Assembly: GCF_000422765.1 (NCBI RefSeq)
Contig: NZ_AUGR01000005.1
Location: 62,001-126,000, forward strand
DNA from: Neptunomonas japonica DSM 18939
GTDB taxonomy: Bacteria > Pseudomonadota > Gammaproteobacteria > Pseudomonadales > Balneatricaceae
DNA length: 64,000 bases
Reading direction: 5' to 3'
Shown here: in pieces, positions 17,497 to 25,363 of the stretch
Position numbering within the stretch: the stretch's first letter is position 1
Layout: each line of letters begins with the position of its first letter
Made by a program: the position numbers and the translations under genes
Notes under the pieces: model-generated
Seen by the model: only the letters and a program-made list of their open reading frames with translations
The model's database searches: none
Told to the model about the DNA's origin: nothing

Positions 17497-18402
17497 TCAT
17501 TTCTGGCTCCCCCAGTTCCACGCGCTTTCAGCAACAGCATCATGGGCATGTAGACTTTCCATGTGCGCAATGCGCAAATGAAAACCTTGAATACAGGTAT
17601 CCTCTAGTAGAGCTTGATGAATGCGGCGAGCAGCATCTTCACAGAACATAGTATTTTGTCCATTAGCCAAAGCAAACGCCTGCTCATCAACCCGCTTCAC
17701 TGCTGTTTGCAGAGCAGTACCAAGAGCTGATTCAACGCGATCAAGCAGTACAAGCAAGGGAAATTCTGTATTATTATTCTCCGCTAAATGTACTGTCAGT
17801 GTAGCTGTACTGCGCTGGCTATGGGGTGTCGCTACAATACCTTGCGAGCTTCCGAGCCAGTCGTGCAGCTCTGCATATTGTAAGTCTTTTCCAGCAAAAT
17901 CCTTATTAAATTGTTTTTGTATCAACTGGCGAGCAAGCGCCGCTGAACAAGGGCACGTTGAGGAATAACCAATGTCTAATTTCACTGTTATACGAGTATC
18001 TTGACCACTGCGAATTGCGTTTACTTCAAAGGGGTAAGCCTTCCAACCAGCAAGTTGACTCAGCAATGCCGGACGTTTAAACAATACATCACCCTTAATA
18101 CTTAGATGTGCAGCTGTGGATAGGTCAGAATGACTATCGAGAAAGCAGTCAAGCACTTCATTGAGTAGCGGGATGGTCAACTCTTGATCTTCAAGCGCTT
18201 CTAATGCCAAGTAGAGGCGTGACATATGAATACCCCGAGCCTTTGACTTGTCAAGACTGACACCTGCATCTACATATGCATTTAACGGCTGACCAGCAAG
18301 CCTAATTGGTAAAGCAATTCCTTGCATACCAACCAATTTGAGGGGGGTGTCTTGATAAGAGTTAAGTTGGCTGGCGACATCAGGTAATGCGAGGGAATTC
18401 AT
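17497..18402 (-). CDS. folE2: GTP cyclohydrolase IB (zinc-independent FolE2)
   Basis: A 301-residue GTP cyclohydrolase FolE2 (type IB), the first enzyme of folate and 7-deazaguanine synthesis, converting GTP to dihydroneopterin triphosphate. It replaces zinc-dependent FolE when zinc is scarce. Family marks are GVSLDKSKARGIHMSRLYLA, the metal-binding cysteine in YSSTCPCSAALARQ, TPHSQRSTATLTV and the C-terminal HMESLHAHDAVAESAW with conserved His. ATG 18402 is close behind a consensus promoter whose -10 is overlapped by a palindromic Zur-type box. It forms an operon with hisI. Confidence 0.96.
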   Translation of the reverse strand: MNSLALPDVASQLNSYQDTPLKLVGMQGIALPIRLAGQPLNAYVDAGVSLDKSKARGIHMSRLYLALEALEDQELTIPLLNEVLDCFLDSHSDLSTAAHLSIKGDVLFKRPALLSQLAGWKAYPFEVNAIRSGQDTRITVKLDIGYSSTCPCSAALARQLIQKQFNKDFAGKDLQYAELHDWLGSSQGIVATPHSQRSTATLTVHLAENNNTEFPLLVLLDRVESALGTALQTAVKRVDEQAFALANGQNTMFCEDAARRIHQALLEDTCIQGFHLRIAHMESLHAHDAVAESAWNWGSQK

Positions 18403-18420
18403 CTAAAATACAACCTTTAT

Positions 18421-18445
18421 ATAAATGTTATAACATAACATTTAT
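18421..18445. promoter_or_regulatory. Zur box
   Basis: ATAAATGTTAT (18421-18431), AAC, ATAACATTTAT (18435-18445): a perfect 11-bp dyad matching the gammaproteobacterial Zur core AATGTTATA-N-TATAACATT. It overlaps the -10 of the folE2 promoter, so Zn-Zur should block polymerase. It also lies upstream of the divergent metE remnant. Confidence 0.88.
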
Positions 18446-18469
18446 ATAAAAATCACCCTACTTTGTCAA
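18441..18469 (-). promoter_or_regulatory. Sigma-70 promoter of folE2-hisI
   Basis: On the minus strand TTGACA (complement of 18464-18469), a 17-nt spacer and TATAAA (complement of 18441-18446). This is a near-consensus promoter about 40 nt upstream of the folE2 ATG. Such a strong promoter fits a gene held off by a repressor. Confidence 0.82.
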
Positions 18470-18503
18470 TAGCGTGTAATGAACAGATGTAAGCAGCTAA
18501 CCC

Positions 18504-19409
18504 GACTACACACAATTGATGCAACAAGAGATTAAACACGCTGTGGAGCAGCAAGAAGCTCTGGGTCTGGACGTGCTGGTACATGGAGAAGCTGAACGTA
18601 ATGACATGGTGGAGTACTTTGGCGAGCAGCTTCAAAGATACGCTTTCAGTCAATTCGGCTGGGTACAGCCGAATGGTTCTCGCTGTGTAAAACCACCCAT
18701 TCTATTTGGTGATATAAGCAAGCCAAAAGCTATGACTGTCAATTGGGCTCAATATGCCCAGTCATTAACAAAGAAACCCATGAAAGGCATGCTAACCGGA
18801 CCTGTGACCATACTTAACTGGTCATTTGTAAGAGATGATCAGCCACGTTCAGTCTCCTGTTACCAGTTAGCGTTAGCGATATGCGAAGAAGTTCAGGACC
18901 TTGAAAAAGCCGGTGTAAACATCATACAAATTGATGAAGCAGCACTACGTGAAGGCCTTCCTTTGCGCCAATCCCAATGGCAATGGCAAGAATATTTACA
19001 ATGGGCCATTGAAAGTTTTCGTATCAGCGCCAACGGCGTCGATGATAAGACTCAGATCCACACGCATATGTGCTATTCCGAGTTTAACGATATTATCTCT
19101 GCCATTGCCGATATGGATGCAGATGTTATTACTATTGAAACATCACGCTCAGATATGGAGTTACTGGACGTATTCGATCATTTCAACTATCCCAATGACA
19201 TTGGTCCAAGTGTATATGATATCCACACACCAAACACACCACCACAGGATCAAATTATTAAATTAATAGAGAAAGCAGCTCAACGGATTCCTGCTGAACG
19301 TCTTTGGATCAACCCAGATTGTGGTTTAAAAACTCGACAGTGAAAAGAGGTAACCCCTGCTTTACAAAACATGGTGGCGGCTGCAAAACATTGCGCCAAC
19401 AAGCATTAA
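18504..19409 (+). pseudogene. metE: Remnant of cobalamin-independent methionine synthase (C-terminal domain)
   Basis: The frame encodes only the C-terminal catalytic domain of Met[34 protein letters not shown], the zinc ligands in [11 protein letters not shown] and [11 protein letters not shown], and [10 protein letters not shown]. The whole N-terminal domain and the usual TTTIGSFPQT strand are absent. A TGA at 19341-19343 replaces the Trp that normally follows LKTR-G/Q; after it the frame continues in MetE-like sequence (TPALQNMVAAAKH) to TAA at 19407-19409. Truncation plus the stop mark a decaying gene. A short active core-MetE is possible but less likely. It is divergent from folE2, across the Zur box. 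Confidence 0.83.
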
Positions 19410-19448
19410 AGGCCGCAAGTTGATAAATATAAATTAAAAATCTAATAA

Positions 19449-19485
19449 AAAAGCGGCGCCTTAATTTAAAAAAGTAGCCGCTTTT
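19449..19485. terminator. Bidirectional terminator between metE remnant and bacterioferritin genes
   Basis: AAAAGCGGC (19449-19457) pairs with GCCGCTTTT (19477-19485) across an AT-rich loop, with A- and T-runs on the two flanks, between convergent transcripts. Confidence 0.7.
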
Positions 19486-19513
19486 ATCGACTATCAGTTA
19501 AAAGAAAAACGAA

Positions 19514-19981
19514 TTACATCTGTGATTGGAGGTAGTTTTCTAACCCAATCATCTTAATAAGACCCAGCTGCTTCTCAAGCCAATAAGCATGATCAACCTC
19601 AGTGTCTTCTAGTAGCTTCTCAAGAATTTCTCTGGATTGGTAATCCTGTTCTTCTTCGCAGATTTTAATCACTGCTTTGAGCTGATTTCCCACGGTATAT
19701 TCAATCCGTAAGTCACTCTCTATCATCTCAACAACATTAGTACCGATTTTCAAACCTTCTCGTGTCACCATATCTGGCGTGCCTTCGAGAAACAACATAC
19801 GCTCGATCAGTAACGAGGCATGACCTTTTTCATCTTCTACTTCATGATCGATACGCTCAAAAAGCTTAGATAGCCCCCAATCATCGTACATACGTGAGTG
19901 GATAAAGTACTGATCCATAGCGGCTAGCTCCATTGCCAGCAATGAATTCAAGCCATCAATAACGCGTTGATTACCTTTCAT
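19514..19981 (-). CDS. bfr: Bacterioferritin, ferroxidase-type subunit
   Basis: A 155-residue bacterioferritin subunit (cytoplasmic 24-mer iron store). Aligned by eye with E. coli Bfr, the diiron ligands are kept: Glu18 in [14 protein letters not shown], Glu51 and His54 in [21 protein letters not shown], Glu in [13 protein letters not shown], and Glu127/His130 in [16 protein letters not shown]. The haem ligand Met52 is replaced by Lys (E-K-G-H instead of E-M-K-H). It is therefore the iron-oxidising, non-haem partner of the neighbouring subunit, whose pattern is the reverse. It lies 17 nt downstream of that gene in the same operon. Confidence 0.92.
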   Translation of the reverse strand: MKGNQRVIDGLNSLLAMELAAMDQYFIHSRMYDDWGLSKLFERIDHEVEDEKGHASLLIERMLFLEGTPDMVTREGLKIGTNVVEMIESDLRIEYTVGNQLKAVIKICEEEQDYQSREILEKLLEDTEVDHAYWLEKQLGLIKMIGLENYLQSQM

Positions 19982-19998
19982 CTCTTTTCTCCGCTCTC

Positions 19999-20463
19999 TT
20001 ACATTTTGCTCTGTAGATAATTTTCGATGCCCATCTGACTAATCAGATATAGCTGAGCTTCAATCCAATCAAGATGCGCCTCTTCAGCTTCAAGAATCTC
20101 TTCTAACATGTCTCTACTAACGTAGTCTGATTGGGTCTCACACAGCGCTATCGCTTCACGTAGTTGTGACAATTGATCTGTTTCAAAATCCTGATCACAT
20201 TGCAGCATTTCAGCAGTGTTCTCGCCAATACGTAATCGCTCTAAATGCTGAAGGTTCGGTAAACCTTCAAGGAATAAAATTCGCTCGATCAGCTCGTCTG
20301 CCTGCTTCATATCTTTGATCGATTTTTTATAAGCTTTGTCGTTTAACTCACCCAGTCCCCAATTTTTATACATACGAGCATGTAAGAAAAACTGATTAAT
20401 GGATGTCAACTCGGCCGTCAAAACCTTATTGAGCATACTTAGTACTTGCTTATCACCCTGCAT
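19999..20463 (-). CDS. bfr: Bacterioferritin, haem-binding subunit
   Basis: A 154-residue bacterioferritin. The haem axial Met52 is present ([20 protein letters not shown]), but at the diiron site Glu51 is Asp and His54 is Gln, so the ferroxidase centre is probably impaired. Glu18 ([14 protein letters not shown]) and the distal Glu/His pair (EAEEAHLDW) remain. Together with the adjacent subunit this suggests a mixed 24-mer with divided labour, as described for two-gene bacterioferritins such as Neisseria BfrA/BfrB. It is divergent from bfd, which reduces the haem to release iron. Confidence 0.92.
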   Translation of the reverse strand: MQGDKQVLSMLNKVLTAELTSINQFFLHARMYKNWGLGELNDKAYKKSIKDMKQADELIERILFLEGLPNLQHLERLRIGENTAEMLQCDQDFETDQLSQLREAIALCETQSDYVSRDMLEEILEAEEAHLDWIEAQLYLISQMGIENYLQSKM

Positions 20464-20578
20464 ATCATTCTCCGGCAGACTCTACTTAAGTTCGTACGAT
20501 ACCAGAAGCACAAGACGATGAAATACAAAAGTCGTACGTTAGGATAAAAAACCCACCAAAAGCTTGATATAAATCTAC

Positions 20579-20596
20579 ATGAGAACTATTATCAAT
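20579..20596. promoter_or_regulatory. Candidate Fur box upstream of bfd
   Basis: ATGAGAACTATTATCAAT is close to Fur sites of the form ATGAGAATTATTATCATT. It lies 27 nt before the bfd ATG, in the divergent bfr/bfd region. Iron repression of bfd is known in Pseudomonas, so the position makes sense. Confidence 0.6.
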
Positions 20597-20622
20597 CTTA
20601 ATAACATATAGGTTCTCTAATT

Positions 20623-20823
20623 ATGTACATATGTATCTGCAACGCAGTAACAGACTCACAAATTAAAGATGCACTGGACGACGGTGCTACAAGTGTCGCT
20701 GATCTCAATAAAACGCTATCAGTTGGTAGCTGCTGTGGTAAGTGCACTCGCTCAGCTAGAGCGATCATCAAACAATACAGATCTGCTATGGAGATCGACG
20801 AACTCTCTTATAGTGCTATGTAG
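20623..20823 (+). CDS. bfd: Bacterioferritin-associated ferredoxin
   Basis: A 66-residue Bfd with the four cysteines that bind one 2Fe-2S cluster: MYICICNAVTDSQIKDAL and VGSCCGKCTRSAR. Bfd docks on bacterioferritin at the haem and reduces the core so that Fe2+ is released. Length and motif spacing match the family. It is divergent from the two bacterioferritin genes and preceded by a Fur-like box, consistent with induction in low iron while the stores are mobilised. Confidence 0.95.
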   Translation: MYICICNAVTDSQIKDALDDGATSVADLNKTLSVGSCCGKCTRSARAIIKQYRSAMEIDELSYSAM

Positions 20824-21140
20824 TTTTGTATGCCCAGCACTTTTATGATGACTTTTTTAGATAAGTAAAAAAGCTTTCTTTTATTTCAATTACAAAAGAA
20901 TATTTTGTATAGATACGCTTTAAACTCCCCAACAGCCACATTCCCTATAGACAACTGCATTTAAACACCTGCTCTGCCATAAGAAATCACTAGTACAGCT
21001 CCTCCCCTATAGACCGAATAATATTCGGAAGAAATTATTATTTCCGTATTTTATTGCTAGCTAAGCAAGTATTTAAACAGCTCATTTTGAAAGGCGACGC
21101 GTAAAATATCAGATAATAATGATAACTAAGTGAGCCCAAC
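20824..21140. other. Intergenic region bfd-astA with two inverted repeats
   Basis: No gene is seen in these 317 nt. CCGAAT-AAT-ATTCGG at 21014-21028 is a perfect 6-bp dyad. Two bases later GAAAT-TATT-ATTTC (21030-21043) forms a second dyad, so two symmetrical sites sit back to back about 100 nt before astA. A GATAATAATGATAAC stretch (21112-21126) resembles half of a Fur box. Regulators are unknown. Confidence 0.5.
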
Positions 21141-22199
21141 ATGCTGATTATTCGCCCTTGTAAAGAAAGTGACTTGGATGATTTGATGAATATTTCCCAT
21201 GCTGTCGGCAAAGGGATGACATCAATGCCTGCTGATGAGGAGGCCTGGTTAGAAAAGATCAGTGCGTCGGCAGAAGCTTTTAACTCTGCTCAACCAGCTG
21301 CACAGAGCAATACTTATTTTATGGTATTGGAAGATACGGCCACTGGGCATCTAGCCGGTACTACGGCTATTTATACAGGTGTTGGTCTTAGCCGCCCTTT
21401 CTATTCTTATAAAATATCCACACTGGTCAGTAGCAGCAGTGACCTTGAAATGATTCGTAAAACCCAAGTACTCAATATCGTCAATGATTACACAGGCTCA
21501 ACCGAAGTTGGCTCTATTTACTTGTTACCTGAATACCGCAAGCCAGGTGTCGGGCAGTTTTTATCTCGCGCACGCTTTTTAACGATGGCTGACTTCCCAG
21601 AACGTTTTGGTGATCAAGTCATTGCTGAACTACGTGGCTGGCAGGATGATAATGGCCGTTCTCCGTTATGGGATAACCTTGGAAAGCCCTTCTTTGGTAT
21701 TGAGTTCCAAGACGCAGTAAACACAGCAGCACTCAAAGGTTCACAGTTTATCTCTGATTTAATGCCTAAATACCCAATCTATATCAGCCTTCTACCACAA
21801 GAAGCACAAGAGGTAATAGGTAAGCCGCATGATTTCTCCGCGCCTGCGTTATTCATGCTGAAAAAAGAAGGCTTTCAGTTTTCAGGCTATGTAGATTTAT
21901 TTGATGGTGGCCCTTCTGTACAAGCCGACACTAAAGAGATTCGCAGTGTTAAAGATAGCTGCAGCAGCCACTTTCAAGTGGTAAGTGATCTACCTGCCTC
22001 ATCACAGATGTATTTAGTGAGTAATGAGGATCTTGATGATTACCGTGTTGCTTTAGCGCCTGGGAAGGTTACTGAAAATGGTGATTTCATTATTGATCAA
22101 GCAACCTTTCAAGCATTACAACTTGCTGTGGGGGGCCTAGTACGCTTTATCACAATGAATAAATCGTCTGTTCGAAAAATACACCCACAAGCGGCATAA
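21141..22199 (+). CDS. astA: Arginine N-succinyltransferase
   Basis: A 352-residue AstA that transfers succinyl from succinyl-CoA to arginine, the first step of the AST pathway. It is similar over its length to E. coli and Pseudomonas AstA/AruF/AruG: MLIIRPCKESDLDDLMNIS, YNYKISTLV-like YSYKISTLVSSSSDLEM, GSTEVGSIYLLPEYRKPGVG, LSRARFLTMADFPERFGDQV, LMPKYPIYISLLPQEAQEVI and the FDGGPS motif. It is separated by about 19 kb from the astDB genes at the left edge. It may be a second, separately regulated copy or the only one; the upstream part of the ast operon is outside the window. Confidence 0.94.
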   Translation: MLIIRPCKESDLDDLMNISHAVGKGMTSMPADEEAWLEKISASAEAFNSAQPAAQSNTYFMVLEDTATGHLAGTTAIYTGVGLSRPFYSYKISTLVSSSSDLEMIRKTQVLNIVNDYTGSTEVGSIYLLPEYRKPGVGQFLSRARFLTMADFPERFGDQVIAELRGWQDDNGRSPLWDNLGKPFFGIEFQDAVNTAALKGSQFISDLMPKYPIYISLLPQEAQEVIGKPHDFSAPALFMLKKEGFQFSGYVDLFDGGPSVQADTKEIRSVKDSCSSHFQVVSDLPASSQMYLVSNEDLDDYRVALAPGKVTENGDFIIDQATFQALQLAVGGLVRFITMNKSSVRKIHPQAA

Positions 22200-22260
22200 C
22201 AGGTATTGGAGAGTAATATCTTCTACACTGGTTTTTTATCGTACTCTTTGGAGGTAATTG

Positions 22261-23118
22261 ATGGACAATAATCATTGGATTCTTACCGCACAATGCCCAA
22301 GCCGCTTAGGGACTATCGATGCTGTTACTGGGCTGCTTTATAACAATCAACATTACATCACTGAATTGCACTCGTTTGATGATTGCCATAGCAAGCAATT
22401 CTTTATCAGAGCGCAGTTTCGTGCCAATACATCGTTTGATCAAGCAGCCTTCCACCAAGAGTTCTCATTAAAAGCTGAACAGTTTGATATGCAATGGCAA
22501 TTACGCTCCACTGCCGACAAACCTAAAGTCGTGATCATGGTTTCCAAATTTGATCACTGCCTCAATGACCTGCTTTACAAGCACCGTATTGGACAGCTCT
22601 CAATCGAGATACCGGCTATCATTTCCAACCACCCGGATCTTGAATCATTAGCTCAATGGCATGGTATCCCTTATTACCACCTACCGGTGAGCGCAGAGAC
22701 TAAACCGGCTCAAGAAGCAAAAGTCATGCAGATCATCAAAGATGTGGACGCTGAGCTAGTCGTACTTGCACGGTACATGCAGGTACTGTCTCCACAACTG
22801 TGCCAGCATCTAGAGGGCTGGGCAATCAATATCCATCACTCATTGCTACCCGGCTTTAAAGGCGCCAAACCCTACCATCAAGCGTATGAAAAAGGCGTTA
22901 AAACAGTGGGAGCAACCGCCCACTATATTAATGATGACCTTGATGAAGGCCCTATTATTGCTCAAGGTATCGACTCAGTAGACCATGCGTACTACCCCGA
23001 AGATTTGGTCGCCAAAGGCCGAGATATAGAACGCGTCACGCTTTCACGAGCGGTACGTTACCATGTTGAACAACGTGTCTTTTTGAACGGGCAGCGTACT
23101 GTCGTATTTGCTGATTAA
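22261..23118 (+). CDS. purU: Formyltetrahydrofolate deformylase
   Basis: A 285-residue PurU that hydrolyses 10-formyl-THF to THF and formate, balancing the one-carbon pool. An N-terminal ACT domain (ILTAQCPSRLGTIDAVTGLL, residues ~5-80) is followed by a formyltransferase fold (PKVVIMVSKFDHCLNDLLYK). Catalytic residues are in INIHHSLLPGFKGAKPYHQA (His) and GATAHYINDDLDEGPIIAQG (Asp). ATG 22261 follows GGAGG with a 6-nt gap. It lies 61 nt after astA on the same strand; co-transcription is possible but no functional link is evident. Confidence 0.95.
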   Translation: MDNNHWILTAQCPSRLGTIDAVTGLLYNNQHYITELHSFDDCHSKQFFIRAQFRANTSFDQAAFHQEFSLKAEQFDMQWQLRSTADKPKVVIMVSKFDHCLNDLLYKHRIGQLSIEIPAIISNHPDLESLAQWHGIPYYHLPVSAETKPAQEAKVMQIIKDVDAELVVLARYMQVLSPQLCQHLEGWAINIHHSLLPGFKGAKPYHQAYEKGVKTVGATAHYINDDLDEGPIIAQGIDSVDHAYYPEDLVAKGRDIERVTLSRAVRYHVEQRVFLNGQRTVVFAD

Positions 23119-23155
23119 ACAATTTAAGCACTGCGGCTGGAGCACTTGATGATAT

Positions 23156-23848
23156 TTATTTTTTATCACCAAGTGCGAAGCTTAAAGCTTGATAATCTTC
23201 TAAAACCTTACGGCCTTCTCTATCTGTGGTTTGAAACACACGTTGATAATGTCCCAATGTGCGCTTCAGATACGCTTGATGATCTTCTTGCGTAAAGTCC
23301 CACATAATTGAACCAACCGGAGAGATAGCTTTTGATGCATCTAAGCTAACATGCAATATTTCATAATAACGGTTATTTTCTTTTACTAAACACTCATCAA
23401 TCAAATAAAACCCCATTAAAATTAGTGCATTACGCACTTTATACGTATGCAAAATTGGACATAGCAAAAACTCCATTTCCTGCTGCGGGTTCTCATTAAG
23501 CAGCCCTTCAACTAATTCAATTAATAGCTCACCACCCACCCCTGCAATAATCATCAAATGACGACCACTGTCATCGATGCAGCTAACCTCTGCCAACCGC
23601 AGCTGGGCTACATTAACCGCATGTACCTGCCAGTGGTTAACCTGCGGTTCTGGGAAAAAACGTTGTAGCTTAGTCTCTACTTCAAGCACCAAAGGTTCAG
23701 CTATATCAACGAAATGAACAACTTTTGCTGCACTACGTTGCAGCAGTAAAAAACCTAACAAGCCATGATCACAACAACAATCCCATATATGCTCGTATTC
23801 CTTAGTTATCATCCGGTCGATCTGTTGTAAGCGCTGACTAATTTTCAT
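23156..23848 (-). CDS. trmK: tRNA (adenine22-N1)-methyltransferase family protein
   Basis: A 230-residue class I SAM methyltransferase of the TrmK family (COG2384), known from Bacillus subtilis to methylate N1 of A22 in tRNA. The N-terminal SQRLQQIDRMI is followed by IWDCCCDHGLLGFLLLQR, the SAM-binding motif in which the usual Gly-rich DVGTDHG is replaced by DCCCDHG. HLMIIAGVGGELLIELVEGL is the second family block. It is convergent with purU and stands alone. The three adjacent cysteines in the SAM motif are typical of the gammaproteobacterial branch as I recall it, though I could not check. Confidence 0.82.
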   Translation of the reverse strand: MKISQRLQQIDRMITKEYEHIWDCCCDHGLLGFLLLQRSAAKVVHFVDIAEPLVLEVETKLQRFFPEPQVNHWQVHAVNVAQLRLAEVSCIDDSGRHLMIIAGVGGELLIELVEGLLNENPQQEMEFLLCPILHTYKVRNALILMGFYLIDECLVKENNRYYEILHVSLDASKAISPVGSIMWDFTQEDHQAYLKRTLGHYQRVFQTTDREGRKVLEDYQALSFALGDKK

Positions 23849-23887
23849 TTAAAAAAATCACAAATAAACTCCACGGTATTTCACTCT

Positions 23888-23907
23888 CTCTTTACCTTCT
23901 CTTTACC
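23888..23907 (+). promoter_or_regulatory. Direct repeat, candidate OmpR-family response regulator site
   Basis: CTCTTTACC occurs at 23888-23896 and again at 23899-23907. The 11-bp phasing is typical of OmpR/PhoB-type regulators, and the site is 45 nt before the efflux operon that ends with such a regulator. Autoregulation is inferred. Confidence 0.6.
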
Positions 23908-23951
23908 CCGTTTGAAGTATAACGACTCTAAACTTTAACCGGATACCCTAA

Positions 23952-25361
23952 ATGCTCATTAAGGCGATATCACAAACCGGCCTAATTCTGTTACTAACAA
24001 TGCTTATTAGCGCTTGTGGTTCACTACCTCAACCTCGTGCAGAGTTAACCAAACAGCTCAGTATTCCAGCTGAATGGGATAGCAATATCCACATCAATGC
24101 TAGTGAAGGGAGCACTAAGCTGCTTGATCTTTTTGACGAGCCCGAACTTAAGAAGCTCATTAACGAAGTCTTAAACAACAATTTAGACCTACAGCAAACA
24201 GCCCTTCGATTAAAGCAACAACGCTTACTTACCCGCCAAACAAAAGCAGACAGTCGACCTGATTTAAATCTGAATATAACCAGTCAGCGTAATAAAGAAG
24301 AACAAATCAACACCGCTCACTCTTTAGCATTAAGCCTAAACTGGGAACTAGATGTATGGGGCCGGCTTGCAGATGCAAACAATGCTGCTCAAAGCACAAC
24401 TGCAGCCCAAACTCTGGATTATCAGGCAGCACGTAACTCTCTTGCAGGAAGGGCAATTCAAAGTTGGATAGATATCTCTTTACGCCAGAAAATTGTTAAT
24501 ACAGAACAACAATGGCTAACCAGCCTGCAAAACAACGAAGCTGTTATCTTAGAGCGTTACAAGCGCGGCCTTGGAGACTTGAATGATCTAGCTACCTCAC
24601 GTGCCGCAACTGCAAGGATTAAAGCAAACCTTATCGCTCGCCAGACGAATCAACGAGATGCCAAAAGGGCATTAAATCTATTACGAGGAGAAGCCGCCAA
24701 CGCAACACTCCCTACATTGCTAAAAGTCCCTCATATCAGCACACCTCCCGCACTACTTCCGGCACAAGTACTAGCAAACCGTGCCGACCTACAGTCAGCT
24801 TACTTGCAAATACAGGCAGCTGATAATCTTAGCCACGTTGCTTATAAGCAACTGTTGCCTAACTTTTCATTCAGGACAAGCATCTCTGATAGTAGTCCAC
24901 ATCTTGAAGACCTACTAAAGGGTTCCCCGGCTTGGAGCCTACTAAGCCAATTAACAGCACCTCTATTTAATGCGGGAAGATTAAAAGCTGGAGTTAAAAT
25001 ATCCCAATTAGATGCAGAATTAAGCTTTCTTAACTACCAAAAAACCCTTCTCATTGCACTCAATGAAGTCGAAAGCACACTGAATCAGGAGTTGAGTTTA
25101 GCAGATCAAGAGCAAGCTTTACGCAAAGCACAACAGAATTCTGAAGCAAGCCTAAACCATTACCAAACTCGTTATCGAGATGGTGTCAGCGACATTCTAA
25201 ACTTACTCAGTGCACAACAAAGCACCTATGAAGCTCAAATTCAAGTACTCCAAATTCGTCAAGCTCGCCTAAGCAACCGAATCAGCCTAGGGCTTGCTTT
25301 AGGACTCAATATTAAAACAAGTACGCGCTCTAGCACTGCCATTAATGAAGATGTGAATTAG
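23952..25361 (+). CDS. RND efflux outer-membrane factor, lipoprotein (TolC/NodT type)
   Basis: A 469-residue outer-membrane channel of the OEP family. Signal peptide with lipobox ISAC gives a lipid-anchored Cys22. Two OEP repeats follow: NNLDLQQTALRLKQQRLL in the first, and RADLQSAYLQIQAADNLSHV through YRDGVSDILNLLSAQQSTYE in the second. The LNWELDVWGRLADANNAA segment is typical of NodT/OprM proteins. It is the first gene of a five-gene operon (OMF, MFP, RND pump, response regulator, kinase) with gaps of only 2 nt or overlaps, so the complete efflux machine and its regulator are made together. Confidence 0.93.
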   Translation: MLIKAISQTGLILLLTMLISACGSLPQPRAELTKQLSIPAEWDSNIHINASEGSTKLLDLFDEPELKKLINEVLNNNLDLQQTALRLKQQRLLTRQTKADSRPDLNLNITSQRNKEEQINTAHSLALSLNWELDVWGRLADANNAAQSTTAAQTLDYQAARNSLAGRAIQSWIDISLRQKIVNTEQQWLTSLQNNEAVILERYKRGLGDLNDLATSRAATARIKANLIARQTNQRDAKRALNLLRGEAANATLPTLLKVPHISTPPALLPAQVLANRADLQSAYLQIQAADNLSHVAYKQLLPNFSFRTSISDSSPHLEDLLKGSPAWSLLSQLTAPLFNAGRLKAGVKISQLDAELSFLNYQKTLLIALNEVESTLNQELSLADQEQALRKAQQNSEASLNHYQTRYRDGVSDILNLLSAQQSTYEAQIQVLQIRQARLSNRISLGLALGLNIKTSTRSSTAINEDVN

Positions 25362-25363
25362 AC

